Below, piece after piece: positions 1-7,315 of a DNA stretch of 33,581 nucleotides. The notes under the pieces are model-generated. The model was not told the DNA's origin. It searched no databases and saw only the letters and a list, made by a program, of their open reading frames with translations. This stretch comes from Pseudomonas guariconensis (GTDB taxonomy: Bacteria; Pseudomonadota; Gammaproteobacteria; Pseudomonadales; Pseudomonadaceae). Position 1 is the stretch's first letter; the number at the start of each line of letters is the position of its first letter. Where the stretch lies: NCBI RefSeq assembly GCF_900102675.1, contig NZ_FMYX01000019.1:1-33581 (forward strand), in the 5' to 3' direction. A program made the position numbers and the translations under genes.

Positions 1-42
1 CGTTGAGCTAACCGATACTAATTGCCCGTGAGGCTTGACCAT
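1..42 (+). rRNA. 23S rRNA, 3' end (partial)
   Basis: The first ~42 bases match the conserved 3' terminus of bacterial 23S rRNA (the GTTGAGCTAACC and CCGTGAGGCTT blocks). Only the last tens of nucleotides are present. The exact mature end is estimated by analogy with E. coli. It belongs to the rRNA operon that continues into the 5S gene. Confidence 0.9.
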
Positions 43-169
43 ATAACACCCAAGCAATTTGCTTCTGCAGATTGCGGTGGTGAAGACGAAAGAACCGAAA
101 GTTCGCAACCACAACGATCACATATCCGAATTGGCTGGAGTGTCATAAGACAGTCTGGCAACAGAATTT

Positions 170-285
170 CTTGACGACCATAGAGCATTGGAACCACCTG
201 ATCCCATCCCGAACTCAGCAGTGAAACGATGCATCGCCGATGGTAGTGTGGGGCTTCCCCATGTGAGAGTAGGTCATCGTCAAGA
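170..285 (+). rRNA. 5S rRNA
   Basis: A ~116 nt sequence with the typical Pseudomonas 5S blocks (CCTGATCCCATCCCGAACTC, GATGGTAGTGTGGGG, GAGAGTAGGTCATCG). The 5' TTGACGA and 3' TCGTCAA ends pair to form helix I. It lies ~127 nt after the 23S end, as the last gene of the rRNA operon. Ends are estimated to within a few nucleotides. Confidence 0.95.
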
Positions 286-295
286 TTCATTTCGC

Positions 296-336
296 AAAAC
301 CCCTATCTGCGCGAGCAGGTAGGGGTTTTGTCTTTT
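296..336 (+). terminator. rRNA operon terminator
   Basis: A 15-bp stem (296-310 with 315-329, one G-T wobble) closes a GCGA loop and is followed by a T-rich tail. The leading AAAA of the stem also makes it usable from the other strand. It directly follows 5S. Confidence 0.9.
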
Positions 337-338
337 CT

Positions 339-379
339 GGTGCCGACCGCTACGCTCCACTAGCAAGCGGTCCGGCACC
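339..379. repeat. Imperfect inverted repeat after the rRNA terminator
   Basis: Arms 339-351 (GGTGCCGACCGCT) and 366-379 are reverse complements apart from one extra C, with a ~14 nt loop. There is no T-run. It could be a second, factor-dependent stop signal after the rRNA operon or a degenerate repeat. Confidence 0.5.
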
Positions 380-463
380 CAGAGCCATCCCCATGGCCAT
401 CATCTCCCACAATTTGAGTCAGAGCACTAGAATAGCCTCCATTCATCTATTCAGAATTTCGAT

Positions 464-1123
464 ATGCTTAATCCTGTCGACTCCGAAGCGCTGGCCCATT
501 TGCCGCTGGATAAGCTCGTGGCTTGCCACGAATGCGACCTGTTGATGCGTAAGCCGGTGCTACAGAATGACGAAAAGGCACATTGCCCGCGGTGTGGCTA
601 CGAGCTTTATGCTCATCGTCACAACGTGGTCAATCGCAGCCTTGCGTTGGTGTTGACGGCCTTGCTGCTCTATGTGCCCGCCAACTTTCTGCCCATCATG
701 CAGCTGCACTTGCTCGGTCAGACGTCGGACGACACTGTCTGGAGTGGTGTGCTAGGCCTATTCAACTCGAATATGCGCGGCGTGGCAGTCGTCGTGTTCC
801 TATGCAGCATGGCGATCCCATTGCTCAAGCTTCTCTGCCAATTACTGGTTCTATTGAGCATTCGCCTAGATATCGGACGAAGTTACGGATTGCTCTTCTA
901 TCGTATTTATCACCACCTGCGTGACTGGGGCATGCTCGAGGTCTACTTCATGGGGGTGCTGGTTGCCATCGTCAAACTGGTCGATCTCGCGGAACTGACC
1001 ATAGGCCTGGGGCTGTTTTGTTTCATCAGTTTGTTATTGGTCCAGGTATGGCTGGAGGTAGTGATGTCACCACATCAGATCTGGAGTGCGTTGTCGGGGG
1101 AGGATGAGCATGCGGGCGATTGA
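464..1123 (+). CDS. pqiA: Paraquat-inducible protein A, first half-protein (PqiA family)
   Basis: Predicted 219-residue inner-membrane protein of the PqiA family. An N-terminal zinc-ribbon-like pair of CxxC motifs (C21/C24 and C41/C44) is followed by about four hydrophobic segments (near residues 58-80, 105-130, 155-175 and 178-200), with the family-typical stretch VPANFLPIM. E. coli PqiA (~417 residues) carries two such units in one chain; here each unit is its own gene, and this is the first. It overlaps the second unit and precedes the MCE protein, so the three form an operon. PqiA-type proteins are thought to work with MCE proteins in lipid traffic across the envelope. No strong Shine-Dalgarno is visible upstream, so the start is the weakest part of the call. 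Confidence 0.9.
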   Translation: MLNPVDSEALAHLPLDKLVACHECDLLMRKPVLQNDEKAHCPRCGYELYAHRHNVVNRSLALVLTALLLYVPANFLPIMQLHLLGQTSDDTVWSGVLGLFNSNMRGVAVVVFLCSMAIPLLKLLCQLLVLLSIRLDIGRSYGLLFYRIYHHLRDWGMLEVYFMGVLVAIVKLVDLAELTIGLGLFCFISLLLVQVWLEVVMSPHQIWSALSGEDEHAGD

Positions 1124-1733
1124 TGCAGGCATCCTGGTCTGTAATGAGTGTCATGAGCTGAACCGGCAGGCATCTGGCAGTGATGCGCAGTCCTGTACCC
1201 GTTGCGGCGCCACCGTGCATGCACGGCGCCCCAACAGTATCGTGCGCACTTGGGCGCTTCTGATCACCGCGTCCATTCTCTATATTCCCGCCAACGTGTT
1301 GCCGATCATGACAGTCAGCGCGCTGGGGCAGGGCAGCCCGGACACGATCATGTCTGGAGTCATCACCCTGCTCAAGCACGGCATGTTGCCTATCGCCGCC
1401 GTGGTGTTCATTGCCAGTATTCTGGTGCCCACCTTCAAGCTGGTGGGTATCGGGCTGTTGTTGTATTCGGTGCAACGTCATCAACCGCTGTCGGCGCGTC
1501 AGCGGATCCTGATGTACCGCTTCATCGAGTTCATTGGCCGCTGGTCCATGCTGGATATCTTCGTCATCGCCATCTTGGTGGCGGTGGTGAATTTCGGCCG
1601 TATTGCCAGCGTCGAAGCCAACTTGGGCGCCGTCGCCTTCGCCTCTGTGGTGATACTGACGATGCTTGCAGCTTTAACTTTCGATCCCCGACTGATTTGG
1701 GATAACACGGAGTCGGATAACGACCATGAGTGA
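1110..1733 (+). CDS. Paraquat-inducible protein A, second half-protein (PqiA family)
   Basis: About 207 residues with the same plan as the preceding gene: a zinc-ribbon-like CNEC/CTRC pair at the N-terminus and four hydrophobic segments, with the matching YIPANVLPIM stretch. The frame is open from a GTG at 1086, and ATGs lie at 1104 and 1110. The GGGAGG at 1098-1103 sits six bases before 1110 and abuts 1104, so 1110 is preferred. The start overlaps the upstream pqiA end by 14 bases, and its end overlaps the downstream MCE gene start by 8 bases, which implies translational coupling. It presumably pairs with the first unit to form the equivalent of a full PqiA. Confidence 0.88.
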   Translation: MRAIDAGILVCNECHELNRQASGSDAQSCTRCGATVHARRPNSIVRTWALLITASILYIPANVLPIMTVSALGQGSPDTIMSGVITLLKHGMLPIAAVVFIASILVPTFKLVGIGLLLYSVQRHQPLSARQRILMYRFIEFIGRWSMLDIFVIAILVAVVNFGRIASVEANLGAVAFASVVILTMLAALTFDPRLIWDNTESDNDHE

Positions 1734-4026
1734 CATGCCTACGGCTAAAACCCGCCCAGCTTCGAACTGGTCGGCGATATGGATTTTGCCGCTGATTGCC
1801 TTGCTGATAGGTGGCTGGCTGGCTTGGCAGGCCTATCGTGATTCAGGGGTAGATATCCAGGTTCGTTTCCTGTCCGGTGAAGGCATCGTCGCCAACAAGA
1901 CCGAAGTCATCTACAAGGGCATGTCCGTTGGCAAGGTGAAGGCCTTGGTGCTCGATGCCAAAGGAAGCAATACGGGTGTCATCGCCACCATCGAGATGAG
2001 GAAGGAGGCCGAGCCGCATCTGACCACCGGGACGCGCTTCTGGCTGGTGAAGCCGAGCGTCAGCCTGGCAGGGATCACAGGGCTGGAAACGCTGGTTTCA
2101 GGTAACTACATTGCCGTCAGCCCCGGTGAGGGGGAGAAGACCAAGCGCTTTACCGCCCTCTCCGAGGCACCGCCGTTGTCCGATAGCGAGCCGGGCCTGC
2201 ACCTGACCCTCAAGGCCGATCGTCTGGGCTCGCTCAATCGCGACAGCCCTATTTTCTACAAGCAGATCCAGGTCGGCCGGGTGAAGAGCTACCGCCTTTC
2301 CGAAGACCAGGACACGGTAGAGATCAAAGTGTTCATTGAGCCGGCCTACGCGAATCTGGTGCGCAAGCACACACGATTCTGGAATGCCAGTGGCATCAGC
2401 ATCGATGCGGATCTATCGGGTGTGAAGGTGCGCAGTGAATCCTTGGCCAGCATTGTCGCCGGGGGCATCGCCTTTGCCACTCCCGAATACCGCAAGGACA
2501 GCCCTCCCACCGACCCCAGCCTGCCTTTCCGTCTGTACGAGGACTTCGACGCTGCTCAGGCGGGTATCCGTATCAAGGTCAAGCTGACAGACTACGAAGG
2601 CCTGCAGGCTGGGCGTACCCCTGTCATGTACAAAGGTATCCAGGTGGGGTCGTTGAAAACGATGAAGATCGCGGACGACCTGACCAGCGCCACGGCCGAG
2701 TTGACACTCGACCCGCTGGCCGAAGACTACCTGGTCGAAGGGACGCAGTTCTGGGTGGTCAAGCCTTCCATTTCGCTGGCCGGTATCACGGGCCTGGAGG
2801 CCTTGGTCAAAGGCAACTATATCGCCATACGTCCAGGCGAGAAGGGCGCCAAGCCACAGCGCGAGTTCGAGGCGCGCCCGAAGGCGCCACCGTTGGACCT
2901 GAAAGCGCCAGGCCTGCACATGGTGCTGTTTGCCGATAACCTGGGCTCGCTGGAAGTCGGAAGCCCGGTGATGTATCGCCAGGTCAAGGTTGGTAGCGTG
3001 CAAAGCTACCAGTTTGCTCGCAACAGCAAGCGCATCCTGATTGGCGTGCATATCGAGAAGGAGTACGCCCATCTGGTCAACGGCTCCTCGCGCTTCTGGA
3101 ATGCCAGTGGCATCACCTTGTCTGGCGATCTTTCGGGGATCAAGGTCAAGAGTGAATCGCTGCAGACGCTCATGGCAGGTGGTGTGGCATTCGATACGCC
3201 AAAGGCTGATGTGCCTTTGAAACGGCGCATTCCCCGCTTCCGCCTGCACGACAATCAGGAGGCCGCGGATCGTGCGGGTACCCAGATCACCATTCGTGTG
3301 GATCGCGCCGATGGCCTTAAGCCAGGCACGCCTATCCGCTTCCGCGGCCTGGATGTGGGGAGTGTGGAAAGCGTCGACCTGACGTCCGACCTGCAGGCTG
3401 TGCTGCTGCGGGCGCGCATCACCGGAGCCCAGGACCGCATCGCCCGGGTTGGTACCCAGTTCTGGGTGGTCAAGCCGGCCTTTGGCCTAGTGCGTACCGA
3501 AAACCTCGATACCCTGGTTGGCGGGCTCTACCTTGAGGTGCTGCCAGCGTTGAAGTCCAAGGGGCCGCAGCGCGACTTTATCGCCTTGCCCGAGGCGCCC
3601 GAGCTGACCGAGCCGGAGGTCGGCTTGCCGCTGACCCTCAGTGCACCGCGTCGTGGATCCATCAAGCCCGGCGTGCCGGTGACCTATCGTGAGGTGACAG
3701 TGGGCAAGGTGACGGGCTTCGAGCTGGGGCAGACCGCTGATCGTGTCCTTATCCACATCCTTATCGAGCCTCGCTACGCGGCCTTGGTGCGTGGTGGGAG
3801 CCGGTTCTGGAACAGCAGCGGCTTTGGCTTCGACTGGGGCCTGTTCAAGGGCGCCACGGTTCGCACCGAGTCCTTGGAGACGCTTATCGATGGCGGGATT
3901 GCCTTCGCGACGCCCGATGGCGACAAGATGGGCAGTCCAGCCCGGCCGCAACAGACCTTCGCCCTGTTCGACAAGCCTGAGGATGAATGGCTGCTGTGGG
4001 CGCCGAAGATCCAGATCGGCAAATAG
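1726..4026 (+). CDS. pqiB: PqiB-like MCE (MlaD-domain) protein with six MCE repeats
   Basis: A 766-residue protein with one N-terminal membrane helix (about 15-37) and then a periplasmic chain of MCE domains. I count six: about 41-134, 157-252, 280-372, 396-491, 518-606 and 633-730. Odd-numbered units carry a YKGxxVG/RFRGLDVG-type start and an LAGITGLE/NLDTL end. Even-numbered units share YxxVxVG, FWNASG and SESL motifs. MCE proteins such as E. coli PqiB (three domains) and LetB/YebT (seven) stack as hexameric rings to make a lipid-conducting tube between the membranes. Six repeats is between those two. It is co-transcribed with the two PqiA-type genes. No PqiC-type lipoprotein gene follows; a long hairpin lies directly downstream. 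Confidence 0.9.
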   Translation: MSDMPTAKTRPASNWSAIWILPLIALLIGGWLAWQAYRDSGVDIQVRFLSGEGIVANKTEVIYKGMSVGKVKALVLDAKGSNTGVIATIEMRKEAEPHLTTGTRFWLVKPSVSLAGITGLETLVSGNYIAVSPGEGEKTKRFTALSEAPPLSDSEPGLHLTLKADRLGSLNRDSPIFYKQIQVGRVKSYRLSEDQDTVEIKVFIEPAYANLVRKHTRFWNASGISIDADLSGVKVRSESLASIVAGGIAFATPEYRKDSPPTDPSLPFRLYEDFDAAQAGIRIKVKLTDYEGLQAGRTPVMYKGIQVGSLKTMKIADDLTSATAELTLDPLAEDYLVEGTQFWVVKPSISLAGITGLEALVKGNYIAIRPGEKGAKPQREFEARPKAPPLDLKAPGLHMVLFADNLGSLEVGSPVMYRQVKVGSVQSYQFARNSKRILIGVHIEKEYAHLVNGSSRFWNASGITLSGDLSGIKVKSESLQTLMAGGVAFDTPKADVPLKRRIPRFRLHDNQEAADRAGTQITIRVDRADGLKPGTPIRFRGLDVGSVESVDLTSDLQAVLLRARITGAQDRIARVGTQFWVVKPAFGLVRTENLDTLVGGLYLEVLPALKSKGPQRDFIALPEAPELTEPEVGLPLTLSAPRRGSIKPGVPVTYREVTVGKVTGFELGQTADRVLIHILIEPRYAALVRGGSRFWNSSGFGFDWGLFKGATVRTESLETLIDGGIAFATPDGDKMGSPARPQQTFALFDKPEDEWLLWAPKIQIGK

Positions 4027-4032
4027 TACGTG

Positions 4033-4116
4033 CAAAAGGGGCCGCAGTGCGGCCCTGTCACCATGCAAGGCTCGGCGCGTTGCGTGGTGACGGGGTCTCA
4101 CTGCGGCCCTTTTCAT
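4033..4116 (+). terminator. Long two-part hairpin after the pqi operon
   Basis: Outer arms 4034-4049 and 4099-4113 pair through AAAAGGG(G)CCGCAGTG with one bulged G. Inner arms 4057-4068 and 4080-4091 pair (GTCACCATGCAA with one wobble), leaving an ~11 nt loop. The 3' arm ends in CCCTTTT, suiting a plus-strand terminator. A competing local hairpin GGGCCGC-AGT-GCGGCCC (4038-4054) uses the left outer arm. Confidence 0.6.
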
Positions 4117-4135
4117 TGGCTCAAATCGCAGGCAA

Positions 4136-4163
4136 TAAAAAACCGACCCTAGGGTCGGTTTTT
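4136..4163. terminator. Bidirectional terminator between pqiB and rpsT
   Basis: A near-perfect palindrome AAAAACCGACCCT / AGGGTCGGTTTTT with no loop bases to spare. It has A-run and T-run flanks, so it can end both the plus-strand pqi transcript and the minus-strand rpsT transcript, whose stop codon lies 16 bases away. Confidence 0.85.
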
Positions 4164-4178
4164 CGACAAGCGCATCGC

Positions 4179-4457
4179 TTAGGCAGCTGCAGCTTCTTTC
4201 AGCGCCTTGATGTGGCCATTCAGACGGCCTTTGTGGCGAGCAGCCTTGTTCTTGTGGATGATGCCTTTGTCGGCCATACGGTCGATAACAGGCACAGCCA
4301 GGGTGTAGGCGGCTTGCGCTTTTTCGGCGTCTTTTGCGTCGATGGCCTTGACTACATTCTTGATGTAGGTGCGGACCATGGAACGCAGGCTGGCGTTGTG
4401 GCTGCGACGCTTCTCAGCCTGTTTTGCACGTTTCTTGGCGGAAGGTGAGTTGGCCAC
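4179..4457 (-). CDS. rpsT: 30S ribosomal protein S20
   Basis: A 92-residue, Lys/Arg/Ala-rich protein beginning MANSPSAKKRAKQ, the signature of S20. This primary 16S-binding protein of the small subunit normally has 86-90 residues. The start codon is GTG (4457-4455), preceded by GAGGAG at seven bases' spacing. E. coli rpsT also uses a non-ATG start, which is linked to autoregulation; the same could apply here. It is a single-gene transcript between its own promoter and the terminator at 4136-4163, divergent from murJ. Confidence 0.98.
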   Translation of the reverse strand: MANSPSAKKRAKQAEKRRSHNASLRSMVRTYIKNVVKAIDAKDAEKAQAAYTLAVPVIDRMADKGIIHKNKAARHKGRLNGHIKALKEAAAA

Positions 4458-4509
4458 CGTCGAGCTCCTCGAAAGACTTTAGGTAAATAGCAAACAAAAT
4501 AGGCCGCGA

Positions 4510-4538
4510 ATCATGCCGATCAGTCGAACGGTTGTCAA
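4510..4538 (-). promoter_or_regulatory. Sigma-70 promoter for rpsT
   Basis: On the minus strand a perfect -35 TTGACA (4538-4533) and a -10 CATGAT (4515-4510) are separated by exactly 17 bases. The predicted start near 4503 gives a leader of ~45 bases before the GTG codon. Confidence 0.8.
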
Positions 4539-4707
4539 GGCCACCTTGAGGGTTCCGCCGAGCGGTTCGCGAGCGTGAAGGAATGATTCCTTTCTGCGCA
4601 GCGACCTGTAAACTCGGGAGTTTTGGCTTCCCCTTCAACGGCGCGGAAGTATCGCACATTCGGGCGCTTTCTGGCAGCGCCCTCCGTCCCTGGCGTGAAA
4701 TTTTTCC

Positions 4708-6246
4708 ATGAACCTGCTCAAATCCCTGGCCGCCGTCAGTTCCATCACCATGATCTCCCGGGTACTCGGGTTCATACGCGACACCATCCTGGCGCGGGTT
4801 TTCGGCGCCGGTATCGCGACCGATGCCTTTTTCATCGCCTTCAAGCTGCCCAACCTGCTGCGCCGGATCTTCGCCGAAGGTGCGTTCTCGCAGGCGTTCG
4901 TGCCGATTCTGGCGGAGTACAAGACTCAGCAGGGTGAGGAAGCGACCCGCACGTTCATTGCCTACGTCAGCGGCCTGCTGACCCTGGCGCTGGCTCTGGT
5001 CACCGCCCTGGGAATTCTCGCCGCGCCCTGGGTGGTCTGGGTGACCGCTCCGGGCTTCGTCGACAGTGCCGAAAAATACGAGCTCACCACCGCCCTGCTG
5101 CGGGTGACATTTCCTTATATATTGCTGATCTCTCTTTCCTCGCTGGCCGGGGCGATCCTCAATACCTGGAACCGTTTTTCGGTGCCGGCCTTCACCCCGA
5201 CGCTGTTGAACGTCGCCATGATCGCCTTCGCCGTGCTGCTCACCCCGTATTTTGATCCACCCATCATGGCCTTGGCCTGGGGTGTGCTTGCCGGGGGGCT
5301 GGCGCAGCTGCTGTACCAACTGCCGGCATTGAAGAAGATCGGTATGCTCGTGCTGCCGCGGCTGAACCTGCGCGACACCGGCGTCTGGCGTGTGCTCAAG
5401 CAGATGCTGCCGGCGATCCTCGGAGTGTCCGTCAGCCAAATCTCGCTGATCATCAACACAATCTTCGCCTCCTTCCTGGTGGCCGGTTCGGTGTCCTGGA
5501 TGTACTACGCCGACCGCCTCATGGAGTTGCCCTCCGGCGTGCTGGGCGTAGCGCTGGGCACCATCTTGCTGCCGACCCTGGCCAAGACCTACGCCAATCG
5601 TGACCGGCACGAGTATTCGCGGATTCTCGATTGGGGGCTGCGTCTGTGCTTCTTGCTGGTGCTGCCTTGCACCTTGGCCCTGGGCATTCTCGCCGAGCCG
5701 CTGACCGTCGCGCTGTTCCAGTACGGCAAGTTCACTGCGTTCGATGCTGCCATGACCCAGCGCGCCCTGATCGCCTATTCGGTCGGCCTGCTCGCGCTGA
5801 TTCTCGTCAAGGTGCTGGCCCCGGGCTTCTATGCGCAGCAGAATATCCGTACGCCGGTGAAGATCGCGATCTTCACCTTGGTCTGCACCCAACTGCTCAA
5901 CCTGGCCCTGATCGGTCCGTTGCAGCATGCGGGCCTTGCCCTGGCGATCAGTCTTGGGGCTTGCCTGAATGCCGGTTTGCTGTACTGGAAGTTGCGCAGC
6001 CAGCAGTTGTTCCAGCCGCAGCCGGGCTGGGCGGTGTTTCTGTGCAAGCTGGTACTGGCGGTGGGCCTGATGTCCGGTGTGCTGCTGGCTGGCATGCATT
6101 ACATGCCAGCCTGGGAGCAGGGCGGGATGCCTGAGCGATTCCTGCGTCTAGGGGCATTGATCTTCGCGGGTGTGGTGACCTACTTCGGTTGCCTGTTCCT
6201 GTGCGGGTTCCGGCCTCGGCATTTTGCCCGCAAGGCCTTGCACTAA
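4708..6246 (+). CDS. murJ: Lipid II flippase MurJ (MviN)
   Basis: A 512-residue polytopic membrane protein of the MOP superfamily, with about 14 hydrophobic helices as expected for MurJ. The N-terminus has the family pattern SxxTMISRVLGFxRDxxxA and KLPNLLRRxFAEGAFxxAFVP. It flips the lipid-linked peptidoglycan precursor lipid II across the inner membrane. The conserved arginine-rich first loops are present and the length is normal, so it looks intact. It is divergent from rpsT; ribF starts 118 bases after its stop and appears to have its own -10 element. No good Shine-Dalgarno is visible before the ATG, but the family N-terminus fits this start. Confidence 0.97.
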   Translation: MNLLKSLAAVSSITMISRVLGFIRDTILARVFGAGIATDAFFIAFKLPNLLRRIFAEGAFSQAFVPILAEYKTQQGEEATRTFIAYVSGLLTLALALVTALGILAAPWVVWVTAPGFVDSAEKYELTTALLRVTFPYILLISLSSLAGAILNTWNRFSVPAFTPTLLNVAMIAFAVLLTPYFDPPIMALAWGVLAGGLAQLLYQLPALKKIGMLVLPRLNLRDTGVWRVLKQMLPAILGVSVSQISLIINTIFASFLVAGSVSWMYYADRLMELPSGVLGVALGTILLPTLAKTYANRDRHEYSRILDWGLRLCFLLVLPCTLALGILAEPLTVALFQYGKFTAFDAAMTQRALIAYSVGLLALILVKVLAPGFYAQQNIRTPVKIAIFTLVCTQLLNLALIGPLQHAGLALAISLGACLNAGLLYWKLRSQQLFQPQPGWAVFLCKLVLAVGLMSGVLLAGMHYMPAWEQGGMPERFLRLGALIFAGVVTYFGCLFLCGFRPRHFARKALH

Positions 6247-6330
6247 GGCCGATGTCGGGTCAGACGTCGGTTTTTCGCATTCCACGTCACCCCCTGGCGC
6301 TGCTGCCTGTCACCGGCGCCCGGGTGTGGT

Positions 6331-6336
6331 TATAAT
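6331..6336 (+). promoter_or_regulatory. Probable -10 element of the ribF operon
   Basis: A perfect TATAAT lies 29 bases before the chosen ribF start. No clear -35 hexamer is seen at the right distance. A transcript starting near 6343 would exclude the longer in-frame upstream extension of the ribF reading frame. Confidence 0.45.
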
Positions 6337-6364
6337 CGGCCACTTTATGAGCAAGAAGCGCGTT

Positions 6365-7315
6365 ATGCAGCTGGTTCGAGGTCTTCACAACCTGCGCCCC
6401 GAGCACCGGGGCTGTGTCGCCACCATTGGCAACTTCGACGGGGTTCACCGTGGCCACCAGGCAATCCTGGCGCGCCTGCGCGAGCGTGGGCAGGCGCTTG
6501 GCCTGCCAACCTGCGTGGTGATCTTCGAGCCTCAACCACGTGAATACTTCGCCCCCGATACCGCACCTGCTCGCCTGGCTCGGCTGCGCGACAAGGTCGA
6601 ACTGCTGGCTGCCGAGGGTATCGATCGGGTCCTGTGCCTGGCCTTCAACCAGCGCCTGAGCCAGCTCAGCGCCCAAGAGTTCGTCAAGGCCATCCTGGTC
6701 GACGGCCTGGGTGTGCGCCACCTCGAAGTGGGTGATGATTTCCGCTTCGGCTGCGACCGCGCCGGCGACTTCGCCTTCCTGGTCGAGGCCGGGCATCAAT
6801 ACGGTTTCAGCGTGGAGGCGGCCAACACCGTCATCCAGGACGGACTGCGGGTGAGCAGCACCGAGGTGCGCAAGGCGTTGGCCCAAGCCGATTTCGAGCT
6901 GGCTGCGCACCTGCTGGGCCGCCCCTACCGTATTACCGGCCGGGTGTTGCACGGCCAGAAGCTGGCGCGCCAGCTCGGCACACCCACCGCCAATATCCAG
7001 CTCAAGCGCCGCCGCGTGCCGCTGAGCGGCGTCTACCTGACCAGCGCCGAGATCGACGGCAAGGTCTGGCCAGGTGTCGCCAACATCGGGGTTCGTCCCA
7101 CCGTCGCCGGTGATGGCCGTCCCCACCTGGAGATTCATCTTTTGGATTTCGCCGGCGATCTGTATGGCCGGCGCCTGACGGTGGAGTTCCACCAGAAGCT
7201 GCGCGAGGAGCAGCGTTTCGCCTCCCTGGAGGCGCTGAAGTCGGCGATCGACGCGGACATCGCCGCCGCACGTGCCCATTGGCACGCTCAACCGCTAACG
7301 AAGAGCCTGAAATGA
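6365..7315 (+). CDS. ribF: Bifunctional riboflavin kinase / FAD synthetase
   Basis: A 316-residue cytoplasmic enzyme that phosphorylates riboflavin to FMN and adenylylates FMN to FAD. The N-terminal nucleotidyltransferase domain has the GNFDGVHRGH motif (residues 22-31) and, further on, RVSSTEVR. The C-terminal flavokinase domain shows GTPTANI, GVYLT and GVANIGVRPT. The frame stays open upstream to 6224, but the family begins at MQLVRGL, so 6365 was chosen; an ATG at 6347 is the alternative. The stop overlaps the ileS start as ATGA, so the two are translationally coupled. ribF next to ileS and lspA is the usual gammaproteobacterial arrangement. Confidence 0.97.
   Translation: MQLVRGLHNLRPEHRGCVATIGNFDGVHRGHQAILARLRERGQALGLPTCVVIFEPQPREYFAPDTAPARLARLRDKVELLAAEGIDRVLCLAFNQRLSQLSAQEFVKAILVDGLGVRHLEVGDDFRFGCDRAGDFAFLVEAGHQYGFSVEAANTVIQDGLRVSSTEVRKALAQADFELAAHLLGRPYRITGRVLHGQKLARQLGTPTANIQLKRRRVPLSGVYLTSAEIDGKVWPGVANIGVRPTVAGDGRPHLEIHLLDFAGDLYGRRLTVEFHQKLREEQRFASLEALKSAIDADIAAARAHWHAQPLTKSLK

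Noticed and set aside
4414..6099. 561-codon minus-strand frame opposite murJ and reaching into rpsT
   Set aside because: Gln/Arg/His-rich shadow composition, overlapping two certain genes.
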